Assembly: GCA_036362985.1 (NCBI GenBank)
Contig: JAYGXS010000002.1
Location: 88,467,609-88,531,608 of the forward strand
Direction of reading: 5' to 3'
Origin: Ligula intestinalis
Lineage: Eukaryota > Platyhelminthes > Cestoda > Diphyllobothriidea > Diphyllobothriidae
Length of the DNA stretch: 64,000 nucleotides
Shown: positions 1-12,018 of the stretch, piece by piece
Layout of the letters: the number at the start of each line of letters is the position of its first letter
How positions within the stretch are numbered: the stretch's first letter is position 1
The notes under the pieces: generated by a model
Told to the model about the DNA's origin: nothing
Database searches by the model: none
What the model saw: the letters and a program-made list of their open reading frames with translations, nothing else
Made by a program: the position numbers and the translations under genes

Positions 1-97
1 TAATTACTACCGGACGGGAAAACTGCATTATCCTACCGACGTTTGTGGTCCACTTTTTGAGGAAGAACTGGAGTTTTGGGGCTTAGACTCTAACCAG
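1..97 (+). CDS. Shaw: Shaw channel exon A: end of T1 tetramerisation domain (partial)
   Basis: The exon is open from the window start. Base 1 is the last base of a split or complete codon, and codons run from base 2 (32 codons, starting [17 protein letters not shown]). This is the C-terminal half of the T1/BTB-like assembly domain, which directs subfamily-specific tetramer formation on the cytoplasmic side. The His of LHYPTDVC and the Cys five residues later form the first half of the H-x5-C-x20-CC zinc site of Shaw, Shab and Shal type channels; the CC pair is encoded by the next exon. The exon ends in AACCAG before the donor GTAAGC at 98, phase 0. The upstream start of the exon is not in the window. 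Confidence 0.92.
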
Positions 98-645
98 GTA
101 AGCAAACACGTGAATGATATCTGGCCATTAGACCACATATAGTCTATGGTAAGGATCTTAAATCTATCAGACCTAGCACTGACTCTAATGCTGCGTATCT
201 CGACTAAGTGAGTACATAAACTCTGTTAATTTACTATTTATTGAAATTGAAGTTTTGATGGAAGACAATGAATTTTTAACATCATTCGCTTTTTGCTTTT
301 CGAAAGATTAAACACTTAATAATATTTCATTCTGCGATTGCCTAGCTTCGACATCGATTATATATTAGATTTTCGAAAATAAATGGATTTTGAGCAGCAG
401 TTACAATGTTAACTTACCAAAATGGATAATTTTATGGAAAGGTTAGGGTTGAATTACACTAAAAGCGGAAACCCCGAGGTGGATGTAAGGCTGTGGTCAA
501 AATTGATTCAAAAAAACCTTTCCCACAATGTAGTTTGCCAGGTTTATAATTTCGAAAATTGTGTTCTTTCATTTTCTTATCCCCGAATTTTAAAACAGTG
601 CAAAATTTCTTGTACAAAAAAAATCATGTTATCTTCCTATTAGTT
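98..645 (+). other. Intron 1, first part
   Basis: AT-rich intron following donor GTAAGC. An open frame of 73 codons at 422-643 has no recognisable similarity. No other element is seen. Confidence 0.6.
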
Positions 646-653
646 TTTTAATT

Positions 654-675
654 AATATATATATATATATATATA
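654..675. repeat. (AT)n microsatellite
   Basis: About eleven AT dinucleotides directly upstream of the SINE cluster. Confidence 0.9.
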
Positions 676-677
676 AG

Positions 678-842
678 AAGTGGATCCGACAAAGCAAAAT
701 GGAAGCGGAATGGCCATTTCTGGCTTATTAGCCGTCATCAGCCAGTCAAACGCAATCTCGAAGGATGGCATCGCCGAGATTTGAATCCGGGACCTTCGGT
801 CATTTTGTTCAGGACACTACCTCTAGTCCATGGATCCCCCTG
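678..842 (-). mobile_element. tRNA-derived SINE, minus strand
   Basis: Read on the minus strand it has a tRNA-like head with an A-box-like GGACTAGAGGTAGTGTCC and a B-box-like GGATTCAAATC, then a body ending GGCTAATAAGCCAGAAATGG and a terminus TTTGTCGGATCC. The same body is found in the + strand copies near 26.2 and 26.5 kb, which establishes it as a dispersed family. Such elements are mobilised by LINE machinery (family knowledge). Confidence 0.6.
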
Positions 843-868
843 CTTTGTCGGTTGTGATCAGGAATATG

Positions 869-1100
869 ATGAATGAATGCAAGTGTTTCACCGACCGTGT
901 CAAGGATCTAGGCTGATGACAGCTAATAAGCTAGAAATGGCCAATCCGGTCTCCCTTTGCTTTGTCGGATCCACTTAATTATATCAATTTAGTCACTATG
1001 TGACGGTCATTGAGGGTTTGCGTTGCAAGCTGCTTGGCAAAGCGGAACTTGATTGTTCCTTAAGTAGATCGGTGAAACACCTGCATTCATTCATACATAT
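869..1100 (+). mobile_element. SINE body copy, plus strand, head-to-head with the preceding SINE
   Basis: The stretch 903-976 is an inverted copy of the body of the minus-strand SINE (GGCTGATGACAGCTAATAAG, then TTTGTCGGATCCACTT). The motif at 869-898 returns inverted at 1067-1097 (TCGGTGAAACACCTGCATTC). It lacks a clear tRNA head and looks truncated or nested. Confidence 0.5.
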
Positions 1101-4100
1101 GTATATTAAAAGACTGCTAATGCTATAATTCGAATGTGACACTCATGGGATTGTTCACTGAAAGTTATTCCATAGTTTTGGGAACTACACATATGTGCTC
1201 AGTAAAGACTGCTTCAGAAACCAATTTACTACATGAGCAATTGAAAGACTAATATCAGCCGTTTACTATGGACCGCTTTCTCAATTGAATGCTAATGTAA
1301 CATAAGCGTATTAACCTAAATCGTATGAAGAATGCGTTGTAACAGGAACTGCATGCTAACTTAATACCACCTGAATGGAATGATGACTATCAAATACGCG
1401 TGATATTGTATACATTTTTCGTATTTTAAAAACTGCATATCCGTATTAACACCAAAAGCCCGCTAGTACATTATTTACTTCCAGATGTACTGAACATTAA
1501 TCTGTCGGTTGAGCTATAGTGTATGGGTGTTTTCGAAGTAAAGAAACAGCTCCCTTTCCGGGTGAATTTGAGTGCAATATTTATAGGTCTCACAGATGAC
1601 AAGCTTGTCTACTTTATTCCAGTTGACAGTTTACCTCGGCAAAGCGCAATTGAGCTGTGAACCTCATTTATACCGCACAGTTCTTAACTATTAATAGTGT
1701 AGATCTTAAAGCCCTCTGTAGTTTTCAGTTTACTGGAAATAATTGCTTGATTGATATTCACACATACGTGCGTAAGAAAGCATGCACATTACCCAAGGAT
1801 GGCCCATAGATCCTTACCCCCTAACCTTTACCTCGACGATGATTAATTATGTATCATTCAGGTGCACAATTTACTACATACAAGGAACCATTTTTCTTCA
1901 AGTTTCATTGTAACTGAATTCAAGCATGGCAACTTAACGCATAAAAATATTCCCCTTAACTATAAAGCCGACTCCAACGGTTATTGCTGGTTTGCTAGTC
2001 ATAATTTCAATAAAAAATTTTGTAGCCAAATGCTGCCAGTACCGCTTTATTCTTCGCGTCTTTGACGGCATTCCTGCCGCGGACCATTTGTTGTTGGTCG
2101 GATGCTAATTAGTTTCCAAGTTTGAGCTTTAAAGGAAAACAGACTCAGAATTTGCCATGTTTTGACCATATTTGTGAGAATAAAGTTCAATTCCAAATTT
2201 TTGTTAAACGAAGGCTGCAAGGGAGGCTACAGGGACGGTTTTAGAAAATGCCAGCTTTTCTTTAACGGTTTAGTGTGGTTGGCGGACCTTCTTGGATGCT
2301 ACATAACACTTATAACATTACGTACTCGGCAGCTGATTTCATTCATATGTACTTGTTTGACAGTTAATGGAAAAGGTTGTTGTTTTCGTTTTGATTAGTA
2401 AGCCTGACTTTGTAAGTCGTAAATGTCAGGCCGACAGTTGTCTCAAATGGCACCAACAACGCAAACCTCGCAGGTGACCAGCACGTTCAGCTATTTTATC
2501 CCACTGCAGAACGCATATAAGTATGAAGCTTCATTGTGACATTTGCCGCCTAGAGCCTATTCGTTAAGATATGCTTTGGACAGAAGTTAATAAGATGCAA
2601 GATTCTAAGAGCTAAGCAGTTACTACCAGCGGAAGATCAGACATCTGCCCATCGAAGTATAGCCAGAGATAATGTTTTTAGGAATAACAGTTGCAGTCTT
2701 GCTGTTATTTGTGAATAGTACTTCTCAGTAGTTGATTGCTCACATACACAAATGATGGCTTGGACAGGCTGTAGCCAAGGAGTACCAGAGAAAAAAGCAA
2801 ATGACTACTTCCGTTCTTAAAAAAGAAAAGAGCGTGAGCGCAGTCCCATGTGAGTTAGGATAATCCAGCTCTTCGTTGACTGAATAGAATTTTTGTAGTA
2901 AAAGTCGTTTCCATTTAGATCCTAAGTCAATGGATCGTAAACTCGAACGCACAAAACCTCACTGTTTTATGACAGCAATGCATTCTGTTAAGGTCCTTGG
3001 TACCTATTTTCCTCATCACCTGTGGTTGCCATTGCGATTTGTGTTAATAAATTGTTGGAAACGGTTGTGGAACTGAAATCTGTTAAAAACTCAAGCATCC
3101 ACGAAAAGAAGTGTGAATAAAGGCTATGCTCATGTTTTTCACTACTACCATCTCCCCACGAAGTGGAAAAGTCGAAAAATTAAAGGCCAAGCTACCCATC
3201 TGGAAAAACTCATTCAAACTGATGTCTCCGAAGTTAGTCAATACAGAATTAACTTGAGGCTTTTTATTCTGACTTGGCTTTTACATGGTCTGTAGGGAAG
3301 CTATCAAATATGAATAGATATGTATAAAGAGATTTTATCTCACACGCCTCTTTCTCGCTATTTCGCAAAGGTACACGTTATGCAAATACAACGACGGTAT
3401 TTATAAGTTATTTTTAAACTATATTTAATGATGATTTGCAGGTTTTCGAAGTACAAAAAATTCGTAGGCTGATTAGATCACCTGCAATAGTGAGCCCACA
3501 GTACCTTTCCGTGCACTTTTTCAATAAAATTTTAATTAAGGCTTCCTTATGATTATGTCACTAGGTTAAACTTCCAATTTTAACAGCTGAACACATAATT
3601 ACTAGAAATCAAAGCGGTCGAGCAGTTGGCATCTACAGCAGAAAATCTAAAAAATTAAGGTTGATGTGCGTTATTTTCTTTAGCACTACGTCCATAAGTG
3701 TATGGCCTTTGCTAAACGTTCTTTTCCACTCATCTATATCTGTATAGTTCGCATCTGGTAAACGTCCGGCAACTAGGTACTGCCCACATAAGTGGTTGTG
3801 CAACAAGGTTAAATCATTTAAAGTTAACTAAATAAGCCCTTCTGCAAACGGCTCATACCAGCCGTAAGTATGGAAGAGATCGAAAACTGCTGAGGCCAAA
3901 GTGCTTTATTTACGTCAATTATGCTGTCACTGTTCAACCATTTGCTTAAAATTCTTCTGCGTGCATGCTTTTAACAAGGAAAGGAACAGCCTGCTGACAT
4001 AATAAGGTATTGTATTGAGGCAGTAAATTAAGATGGTCAATAAATAGTTCAGAATTGGAACTGAGGTGAATTTGTTTATAGGATACGTATGACTTCGGCT

Positions 4101-6920
4101 CCATACGCATGAATAAGTTTGTGCGCCATAACGTTGTTAATAATCACAGCACGGTTATACGGTAAGAAAAAAACTGTCGAAATACAGCCTTATATATTTA
4201 TGCGTCGTTCTGTATGTGTTTGCTTTTCAGAACTTGATCTCATTTATTGCATGCAGACTGTAATTAAAGTCAAGACCATGTTGAAAATGTTTTGACTAAA
4301 TGTGTAGAAAATTTGAGCCATCAAATTGAAGTATGAACTGATAATAGGGAACATATTAAATCAATGAACGACTACATTGTCCGAAGGACGATTTAAACCC
4401 AACGTTTTTTGCGCTTGTGCTTCGAAAAAGTATTGAATTATTTTTAACACCATTGGCTTTTCTCAGCCAATTATTTTTAATACGGAAAGGCGTGTCTCTT
4501 TTGACTGAAGGCCGCATGCGGGAGACTGGTTTGCTCGCTATTTGTTAAGTGGCAGTTGGCAAGCGACAATTATTTTTCACCTTTATCTGAAATAAAATTT
4601 ATTAACTGTCTATCAGTTATATCAGAACACTTGGGAAACTAGAAGAGCACCCTTTTGCACTGTTTCACATGCAATTCTCTTCCGGTCACCTTTTCAAACA
4701 CTGACATAAATTGCAAACATATTGAAAGTGAGACCATGTCTATGCCCGAAATAGTTCTTTCCTAGAAAATTATGAAATAAGGAAAATGGTTGTTTTGAAA
4801 ATAATTTTTCAGTTAAGGGAGTATGAGAAAGGCAAACATTTTCCCATACTCTAACATTGCAGGCATGAATGTGTCTTATTGCCACATTTACAGAACCAAT
4901 TAATCTCATGGTGGATAGCTTTGTTCCAATTATAGCGTTTAACTCAAGTTATAACATTGAAAATTTTACACTCTGCCTTAAAATATTTGATAAATATCAA
5001 AATATTATACGGCAATATTAAAAAGTTAGAAAAGTGATGTGAAGAAGGAGATGTGATCCCAGCGCTTTCATCTTCGTCTTTTCAATTACTTCCTGGGACT
5101 CACATGTTCGCTTTTATGGGGAAGTTACAAAGCAGCCTACACTAACTGCTAAATTATTTACAAGCTAAGGCTCTTAAATTAACCCTCCAAGCGCCATAAA
5201 CGTTCACTACAGACCCTTATATTAGTATCAATTTAACAAAAAAGTAATATATATAGAAACGGCAAAAACGATCACCTTTTATGCAGCAAAAATGTTGATT
5301 GGATTTGTGACGGAAGCTGAAAAATCAGCTTTCGGCAGGTAAAAAAGTACGGCTTAAATCGCCGTTTAAGTAAACGCACATCAAAAGGAAAAAGGCTGTT
5401 CAGAATGGAATAGCAAACAGAAATGTCAGGACTCATGAGGTTTTGCAGTTACTATGCTTCTAAGCCAGCCTACATTTTCCAAAATATTTATTTATTTTTC
5501 GTTTTTTTGCTGCAGTTACTATCTCTGTCTATAAGCCCCTACACGAGTTAGGAAGCTCCGAATAGTAAACAAACTGCTCCTTTGCTCCGCATTTTATCTT
5601 CTTTACTTAAGTTAATTATTCTTTATTTGAGAGGAGATGCCATCTGTGGAAGCGATGTTTTATAGCCTACCGTTTTTGATTCGCATTCCTACTTATGGTT
5701 ATCGAAAGCTCAGAAAAGTGTTATGGGTGCATATAACATGCATCCGTTTACAAAATTCCTGGCAATGGCCGTAAGTAGTACTGCAGGCAGAGAACAACCA
5801 GCTAAGCTCGGAGCTGTCGTCTCTCGCGTAAAAAATAGGTAAAAGTTAGAAGTTAAAATATTTTCCTACGCATTAAACGCGGACATTGAACCCAACAATC
5901 AGTCACAAAGGCGGTTTTTTAACATCGTCAGTTAACGACTTGTATGCAACCAGCTAGGTAGCAGAGTACGACTCTCAAAAATAATTTTTGAAGCTTATGC
6001 ATATAAAAACTTTGCTATTGGGTGCAATTCTAACCGAAATTTTAATATTTGTGTTTAACTTGAAAATTTTATGTTACTAGGATATTGTCGACAGTTATTT
6101 TGCAGCAAAATGTGACCGTATTAAACGAAGGTTGCACTCTGACTCTTGAATAAGCTATTTTGGCCTAAGCCAAAAAAGAATTTTTTACTAACGGATAACT
6201 TCAATTGTGTGAATTTTTAAAATTGACTTTTGATTCCCATAAAAGTTTGAAGCTAATTTAGACAAGCATTTCAATAATTGTTGCAGCATCATTGAGGTAG
6301 CAAATTGCGCCTTTGATAAATTTTAAAATTGAGTCATGTTATGCTTTTGGTCTTAAAAATATTTTGAATTATAAATAACTTTAAATCTGTGAAATTTTTA
6401 TTCAGAAGATATGGCGCACATTCATTTATTAGTGCTGCTTTAATAGCATGCAAGATGACTCACCTCACTGCCACATGTAACTTGACGTATATAACTGTCT
6501 AATGATAGCAAATAGAAATAAATTATTCTCCTCCCATGAAAAAATATAAGGCTGGTAGTTTTTAAACCCTAAATAAAACTGTAAGACTTAGTCGGAGGCA
6601 ATTTTATTCGGGCATGGATAGCGTATTTCGTAGCCGAGAAACAGCCTCTCTTCAAGCATAAACTTTGAAGAAGTTATTTCCTACAAAGAGCGTACAAGTA
6701 AATTTATACTTAAGTGCATGGATTTCGTTAAGTCTTTTGAAATCTATAGGGACACCAGAATCGTAGGGAAAACTAATGTGAGTGATTCACTGCAGAAAGT
6801 TGCTTTTGCAGGTGACCATTAAAAAGTTCATCGAGAAGTGGGTAATCTGTGTGACTGAACTATTTTCAGATTTTTTTGCATGAGAAATATCCCAAACTTG
6901 CCCAATTAATCGCCACTAAT
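1101..6920 (+). other. Intron 1, middle part without recognised features
   Basis: AT-rich, with only short open frames on both strands and no recognisable coding similarity or clear repeat. Confidence 0.5.
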
Positions 6921-7025
6921 CGCTCATGAACGTTCACCGACCGCTACAGGACCTCTCTTGCTTTGCCCTGGGTCTGTTTTCTCGGGCCCTGATTGCAGCC
7001 GTGGGGACTGTCTTAGGTAGATAGC
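6921..7025 (-). mobile_element. SINE 3' fragment
   Basis: On the minus strand it aligns by eye with the tail of the SINE at 26178-26430: CTACCTAAGACAGTCC, then CGGCTGCAATCAGGGCCCG, ending GCGGTCGGTGAACGTTCATG. There is no tRNA head, so it is 5' truncated. Confidence 0.5.
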
Positions 7026-7905
7026 ATTGATGAGTATGAGCTTCACGTGGTGTACCACTTTGGGCTCAAAATGACTGGCTGGTGGCGTCAAATAAGACAG
7101 AAATTCTCATTTCACTCTCCGTTATTTATGCCGGTTATTTCAATTTTTTCTAATTAAAATTTCAATTCAGAATTTTGGCTTTTCTCTTGAGGTCGTTTAT
7201 CACTTGCATATGCCTTGCCTCGTTTAGTAAATAGACATCCCCTGCTTGGTGTTTGTTGTGGGCAGACCAAATGACACTAAAGTTAAACTAGTTTGGCTTT
7301 ATGCTGCTGCATTGAATCCCTCTCGTAGCTGGCTGTCTGCATAGTATTTTAGCACACAGGTGATTTTTGACGGGAGGAATATTATCGAAGTTTTTGCCGT
7401 TCTTGTGAAAGGTGTCCCAAATGATTGATGGACCTACATTAAGTACTTGTACTACCAGGCAATGTAGGCTTATGGACACAACAAACGAATATATCAACGG
7501 TTACTTTACAGAAATGCTGGCATAATGTAGTGCACAAAGCTTGAACGTAATCAGGACCAGTTTAATTCGTTCATACAGAGGCAAAGTTTCTGCACAGTAT
7601 ATATAAGCAAATTCTTACTTAAACTCAGAAACCTATATTAAAAGGTTAACGCAGAGAACAGCTGGCTTTAATTTTTTTGGAAAAGATTTTAATCCTCTGA
7701 TATTAACGATAAGTCATTTTATTTAACAGGCCCTTTGGAAGGACTTCTTTCCTAGTGAGAAATATCCGAAGAAACGTCAGGGCATTTAATCCATTACTTA
7801 TTACTAACAAAGAGACCGCGCACCATTTTGACCCTGCCAGCATTATGTTACAATATTTTCTAACTTAAACACTTGACGTCTGTAATACTTATTCTCCTGG
7901 CGTAG
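7026..7905 (+). other. Intron 1, last part
   Basis: No element or coding signal seen before the exon B acceptor. Confidence 0.5.
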
Positions 7906-8133
7906 GTAGAACCCTGTTGCTGGATGACTTATACACGTCATAGGGAGACGCAAGACACCCTCCAAACGCTGGAACGTTTGGACATAGACACTGACAAGAA
8001 AACTGAGGAAGAGCTGTACGAGCACTTCCACCTTGAGGACGCTTATCGCAGCGGAACCTTGACAAAGTGGCAGAAGTGGAAACCAAAGTTATGGGCTTTG
8101 ATTAATGAACCCTATTCTTCGTTTTGGGCTAAG
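7906..8133 (+). CDS. Shaw: Shaw channel exon B: T1 zinc-site CC and T1-S1 linker
   Basis: This exon of 76 codons opens VEPCCWMTYTRHRETQ. It follows a CGTAG acceptor (AG at 7904-7905), phase 0 at both ends. CC completes the intersubunit zinc motif begun in exon A: exactly 20 residues separate the first Cys from the CC pair once the exons are joined. The middle is a charged, helical T1-S1 linker (KKTEEELYEHFHLEDA). It ends with the family-typical KPKLWALINEPYSSFWAK just before S1. The open frame runs on to a stop at 8220, but this is intron. The only donor that keeps frame with the LVAFVSVFF start of S1 is AAG|GCAAGT at 8134, a non-canonical GC donor; the GT four bases later would shift the frame. 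Confidence 0.93.
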
Positions 8134-8139
8134 GCAAGT
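8134..8139 (+). other. Non-canonical GC splice donor of intron 2
   Basis: The donor reads AAG|GCAAGT and matches the strong consensus usually seen around GC donors (AG|GCAAGT). Use of the alternative GT at 8138 would add four bases and break the frame into S1, so the GC donor is inferred from reading frame and homology. The paired acceptor is TTTGTTTCAG ending at 9562. Confidence 0.8.
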
Positions 8140-9562
8140 ACAAATGCACATATAGTATTGATCTTATTAGCAAATACATTTAACCTCTTTTGTATTGAAA
8201 GGGTGAATGCTGCGGAATAAAAAAAGGTTCGCAGAACCCCACGATATCTGATTGCGAAATCATGTATTCAATAGGCTACCATTTAATATGCAACAGGGGT
8301 ATCAAACAAAGACGTTGGATATTTTTTTGAAAAAGAAGATTTGCACATATGTTCATTAGAATCGAATACTTTGTATCCAAATTCATCAACTTGATAATGT
8401 TTTATAAGAAAAGCACAGCGGGCCTTTCCTCCTATATTTCTTTAAAATCAGAGCGATTGACTGTACAAGTATAGAAGCATGCAATAAAATAAGCATGCAG
8501 CCTTGCGTTCAGATCTTGTTCACAGTAATATACTACGCTTATTCTAGTCTATGTGTGAAACCTGCATGTTGGTATTTCTAGCGTACGGATTAATCTCTAG
8601 TGGACAAGTCAAATCGATTTCCTGCAATGACCTGTTTACAAACTACTAAATTAAACACAGAAAATTGTCACACAGATAAAGAAACTCGTTATCAGAGAGC
8701 GCACTCCCAGATTTCCATTGATTGTGTAGGAAGTTTCAAACAATTATCTAAGGTTCGCTAATTCCTTGGAATCAGAATGTATGGAAGTAATTCATATTTT
8801 CCGATTAACTGGTTTTTGGGGATTGCGGGCTACAATTTCGACTAAAAAGTCATATTTTAGCGTTTTCTGATGAATACATCGATGCGAACACAGGCAAATG
8901 AAGATAAATGGTGGACAATGAATTGAGCGTCAGTGAGACACTAAATAATTAGGTAACATAATTGTTTTTATGTCATTTAAAATTTAAAAAAACTTATTTT
9001 GCTCCTTTTAAATACCAAAATTAAACAAAAGCATAATCATCATACGTGTTTGTAAATGTAACTGTTTGGATTTAAGAAGACCAATATTTATATAATTGTT
9101 GAAAATTGTTTTAACGCATTGCGTTTGATTCATTCAGTCGGGAGAAATTTTAGATCTTTATGTCAGCGACGCAAGGAATTCAAATACGGGATAAAATTGC
9201 CATAAAATTCTACTTTTCGTTCACATGGGCTATTAAGAGTTTATAGCGCAGTGGCATGCTAAGATTTAAAAGAACTGTTCTAGACTTAAACTTATTAGCT
9301 TGATTGTGTTTTAAACTTGCTCAAAACAGTAAAGAATCCACCACCCAATCTCGACATGCCACTGTAAATACGGCTAAGCATGGAAAGTGGGAAACTATCG
9401 TGTATAATGTATGTTCTGTTTTACATAAATCACATTATTTTCAAATAACTGAGAGTGATCTAAGAATATTCTTCCTAATGCTCTCCTAAATACGGTTTCA
9501 AACGCAAAATTAGTTTATTTTATATGCCTGCACATGCTCACGCATTCGTCTTTTTGTTTCAG
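8140..9562 (+). other. Intron 2
   Basis: Short AT-rich intron, ending with a strong polypyrimidine tract. No repeat or coding signal recognised. Confidence 0.6.
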
Positions 9563-10379
9563 CTGGTGGCCTTTGTTTCAGTATTCTTCATCATTCTCTC
9601 AATCGTCTCCTTTTGCCTCAAGACTGCACCGGTTATGCGCATTCCCGAGATAATGAATACCACCATCCAGACCAATTCAGACAAACACCAACAGCCATAC
9701 TACTGCCAATCACATAATGCGAACATGCCAGATGGTTCGAAGGTCTCCAAATCTGAGGAAGCTTTAACTTTACCGCGCGTGGTGCGATCCAGTGAATTGC
9801 GTTCAGTCCCACCAGGCCGTTTCCCACGTGCAAGTTACCGAAATGAATCACAGCAGACCTCTTGGACTCTCGAACGTACCGTCGTGAAAGTACATTATAT
9901 GTTTGACTACATTGAGATTATCTGTAATATCTGGTTTACATTTGAGATCAGCCTCCGCTTCCTGGTCGCTCATTCGAAAATTGATTTCTTTCGATCTCCG
10001 GTGAATGTAATTGATCTGCTTGCCCTTCTCTCATTTTATCTGGACCAACTTCTGGCCAAAGCCCTTTTGGTCAGTGCAGACTATGAAGTCCTAGAATTTT
10101 TCTCCATTATCCGGATCATGCGATTGTTTAAACTGACACGGCACTATTCGGGTCTCAAGATCCTTATTCACACTTTTCGTGCAAGTTTGAAGGAATTGCT
10201 TCTGCTTGTATTTTTTCTTGGAGTATTCATCATCATCTTCGCAGCCCTAATGTATTACGCTGAACGCTTTCAAAATAACCCACGAAATGACTTCCACTCT
10301 ATACCAGTTGGACTATGGTGGGCTATCGTAACTATGACAACCGTCGGCTATGGTGACATGGTACCAAAAACATACCTGG
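9563..10379 (+). CDS. Shaw: Shaw channel exon C: S1 to pore filter
   Basis: This 817-bp exon follows a pyrimidine-rich TTTGTTTCAG acceptor (phase 0) and ends in phase 1 at CTGG|GTAAGT. Exon residues 1-20 are S1. Residues 21-112 are an unusually long extracellular S1-S2 loop with two N-glycosylation sequons (N32-T-T and N94-E-S). S2 is about 113-134, S3 147-166, S4 178-200 ([19 protein letters not shown]), S5 211-231, pore helix 248-260, and filter TVGYGD 260-265. S4 has R184, R187, K190 and R193 at three-residue spacing, with fewer outer charges than Shaker, as known for Shaw. The S4-S5 linker ([16 protein letters not shown]) and [18 protein letters not shown] are close to Drosophila Shaw. 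An in-frame ATG at 9524 lies in the intron and is not the start. Confidence 0.96.
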
Positions 10380-10825
10380 GTAAGTTCAACTTAAATTTAA
10401 ATTTGAAATATTTTTCGAATAATGTGGAAAGCATTAAAAATTTATCCAAAAAAATTAGCTGCGGTAATTAAATTATAAAATATTATTTTTGACTATATTT
10501 CGGATGCGTCCTACGGACAATGGCAATTATTAAGGCTTTTTTCGTCTCCGGGATTTCGTGTTATTATGACAGCAGTCTTTTAGAAAATATTTATTGCCAA
10601 TTAAAAAAAAGGCAAACGAATAATGATTGCATCCAGTGAGACCACAACACGCTAAAAACATACTGGGATCCCAATATATGTTATCCAATATATCAGATAT
10701 TTCTAGAATCATTTTTGGATCTTGAACTATAAGCTTAGGACCGTATGTAAGCGTACTTCGATATCAGCAAACAGCAACAGAAAAGCTGAAAAAGAATATT
10801 TTTAATTTTAAAAAATATAAATGTC
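10380..10825 (+). other. Intron 3, start, before PLE1
   Basis: Begins with donor GTAAGT. AT-rich; nothing recognised. Confidence 0.6.
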
Positions 10826-10857
10826 TGAGAAAGGGCGTTCACCGGCCGAGGTATATT

Positions 10858-10908
10858 TGTAGTCTGACGTTTCGAATAGTTATCTCGACTATCCATCTTC
10901 AGAAAATG
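10858..10908 (-). ncRNA. Hammerhead-type ribozyme motif in the PLE1 3' arm
   Basis: On the minus strand: core CTGAAGA at 10902-10896 (C3-U4-G5-A6-N7-G8-A9, with A at the free position 7), a stem II of about seven pairs (GGATAGT with ACTATTC, one wobble), then GAAAC and GTC at 10873-10866 ahead of the cleavage position. Flanking bases can form a short stem I. Stem III is only the palindrome ACGT with no loop, so activity may need a dimer. One extra U sits between A9 and stem II. Confidence 0.65.
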
Positions 10909-11157
10909 AATCATCTGGCTCCTGGCTCTGGATCTATGCCGCTGCTTTCGTCCGCGGGCGTAGTCTGCCAATCCAGTTTGAGCCGCTATGCATAGTTTGC
11001 GTCTCTGGGTGGTAACGGCTCACCGTACCAGCAGCCTGGTAACCGCCCATCGCTCTGCGTTGTCACTGTCTGCCCCTAGGGAGTCAGTGTTTGTTTGGCT
11101 TCTCCCTTTCTCGCCATCGCCTGTCCTCTGGTATCCATCGGCCGTGCCCGCAGCCTG

Positions 11158-11405
11158 CTAACCGTCTCCCGCTGTCTGTTCTTCGTTGGGGCTGGCAGTA
11201 GCCAGAGTGTCAGTGTTTGTTTGGCTTCCTTCCGTCACACCGTAGTCTGCCGCCTGGGTAAGTCGGTAGAGGGGGTCACTAGTTGAGGGTCCCAATTTTT
11301 CTGTGTCGTGACCATCCCTTGATAACAATTTTCTTAACACAACGTAGGACACTAGCAAATTTATATGGCGGCTAACCGAACAGTCGGTCGACATTCAAGC
11401 TTCTT
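11158..11405 (-). pseudogene. PLE1 post-endonuclease segment
   Basis: An open frame of 78 codons (MSTDCSVSRHINLLVSYVVL) follows the endonuclease frame. With the preceding codons in the alternative frame (FNFDAVEMVGRSEDHTSRQI, then KEA, stop), it matches the pattern seen after the endonuclease in three other elements here: a KEAW-like motif, S-V/I-N/S-R, a P-x-Y/SY motif and LR. The expected Trp is TGA, so the frame is interrupted. The segment was probably the C-terminus of the PLE protein. Confidence 0.55.
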
Positions 11406-11735
11406 TTATCTGCCTTGACGTGTGATCCTCACTTCGGCCCACCATTTCGACGGCGTCAAAATTGAAGACGTTCCCGACCTTTGCAGCATGGTGGCTACCT
11501 CCGACTTTGGGTCTTGCCTGTCTACCACCCGCTGATGCTCGTGCATTCGCGTTTGAAGTTGCTGGCTCGTTTCTCCAACATAGTTACACATCCCGCAAAT
11601 ACAATGAAGCCGGTAGACAACGCCCGATTTTTCTTGTTTCGGTATAGGGTCTTTTGGCCGCATTACTTGTTGCCGGATTGTGGCGGTGGGCCTGTGGGCT
11701 ACTCCTATTCCGAGAGCCACGAGGGATCTAGCCAC
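11406..11735 (-). pseudogene. PLE1 GIY-YIG endonuclease fragment
   Basis: The frame contains SGVVYRLHCICGMCNYVGET, then a segment with a QTRMHEH motif. This is the GIY-YIG nuclease fold typical of canonical Penelope elements, with Cys residues ahead of YVGET and the catalytic Arg in QTR. It nicks target DNA for priming in intact elements. The frame then drifts by one base: the upstream RT part and the downstream FNFDAVEMVG segment are in other frames. Its first 18 or so codons are not conserved. The remnant is not expected to be active. Confidence 0.7.
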
Positions 11736-12018
11736 GGTTTCCGATACCCATTTTGTGTACGGACTGCTTCTCCAGGACTTCGGTTGTCAACGCTCCTCGG
11801 TCCGTGGATTTGCTGGCATAGGACTCTGTTCAGTGAACGCTTGCGGATAGCCGTTAGCTCTGAAAATTTCCCGAGCACCTTGCTTCGTCTCGTTTGGCGG
11901 CCAGCGTGCTGCAGTGGGTTTAGATTCGGCGGTATATTGTGCGCATGCAACTTCGCTTGTTTTGCAATGGATGGTTTCTATTGTAACTCAATATCTGTGA
12001 CGTGTTTGTCGGTTTACG

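Larger units (their letters stand above)
10826..11567 (-). repeat. PLE1 3' arm (one arm of a ~740-bp inverted repeat)
   Basis: The reverse complement of 13078-13828, with only scattered substitutions by eye. In the 78-codon frame shared by both arms (11158-11394 here) I count eight amino-acid differences. It covers the last part of the endonuclease region, the post-endonuclease segment and the tail with the hammerhead-type motif. Confidence 0.9.

Noticed and set aside
8134..8220. Coding read-through after exon B
   Set aside because: The residues after WAK have no channel similarity; S1 begins at 9563.
9524..9562. In-frame ATG upstream of exon C as a start codon
   Set aside because: It lies before a strong acceptor, and homology shows that exon B joins directly at 9563.
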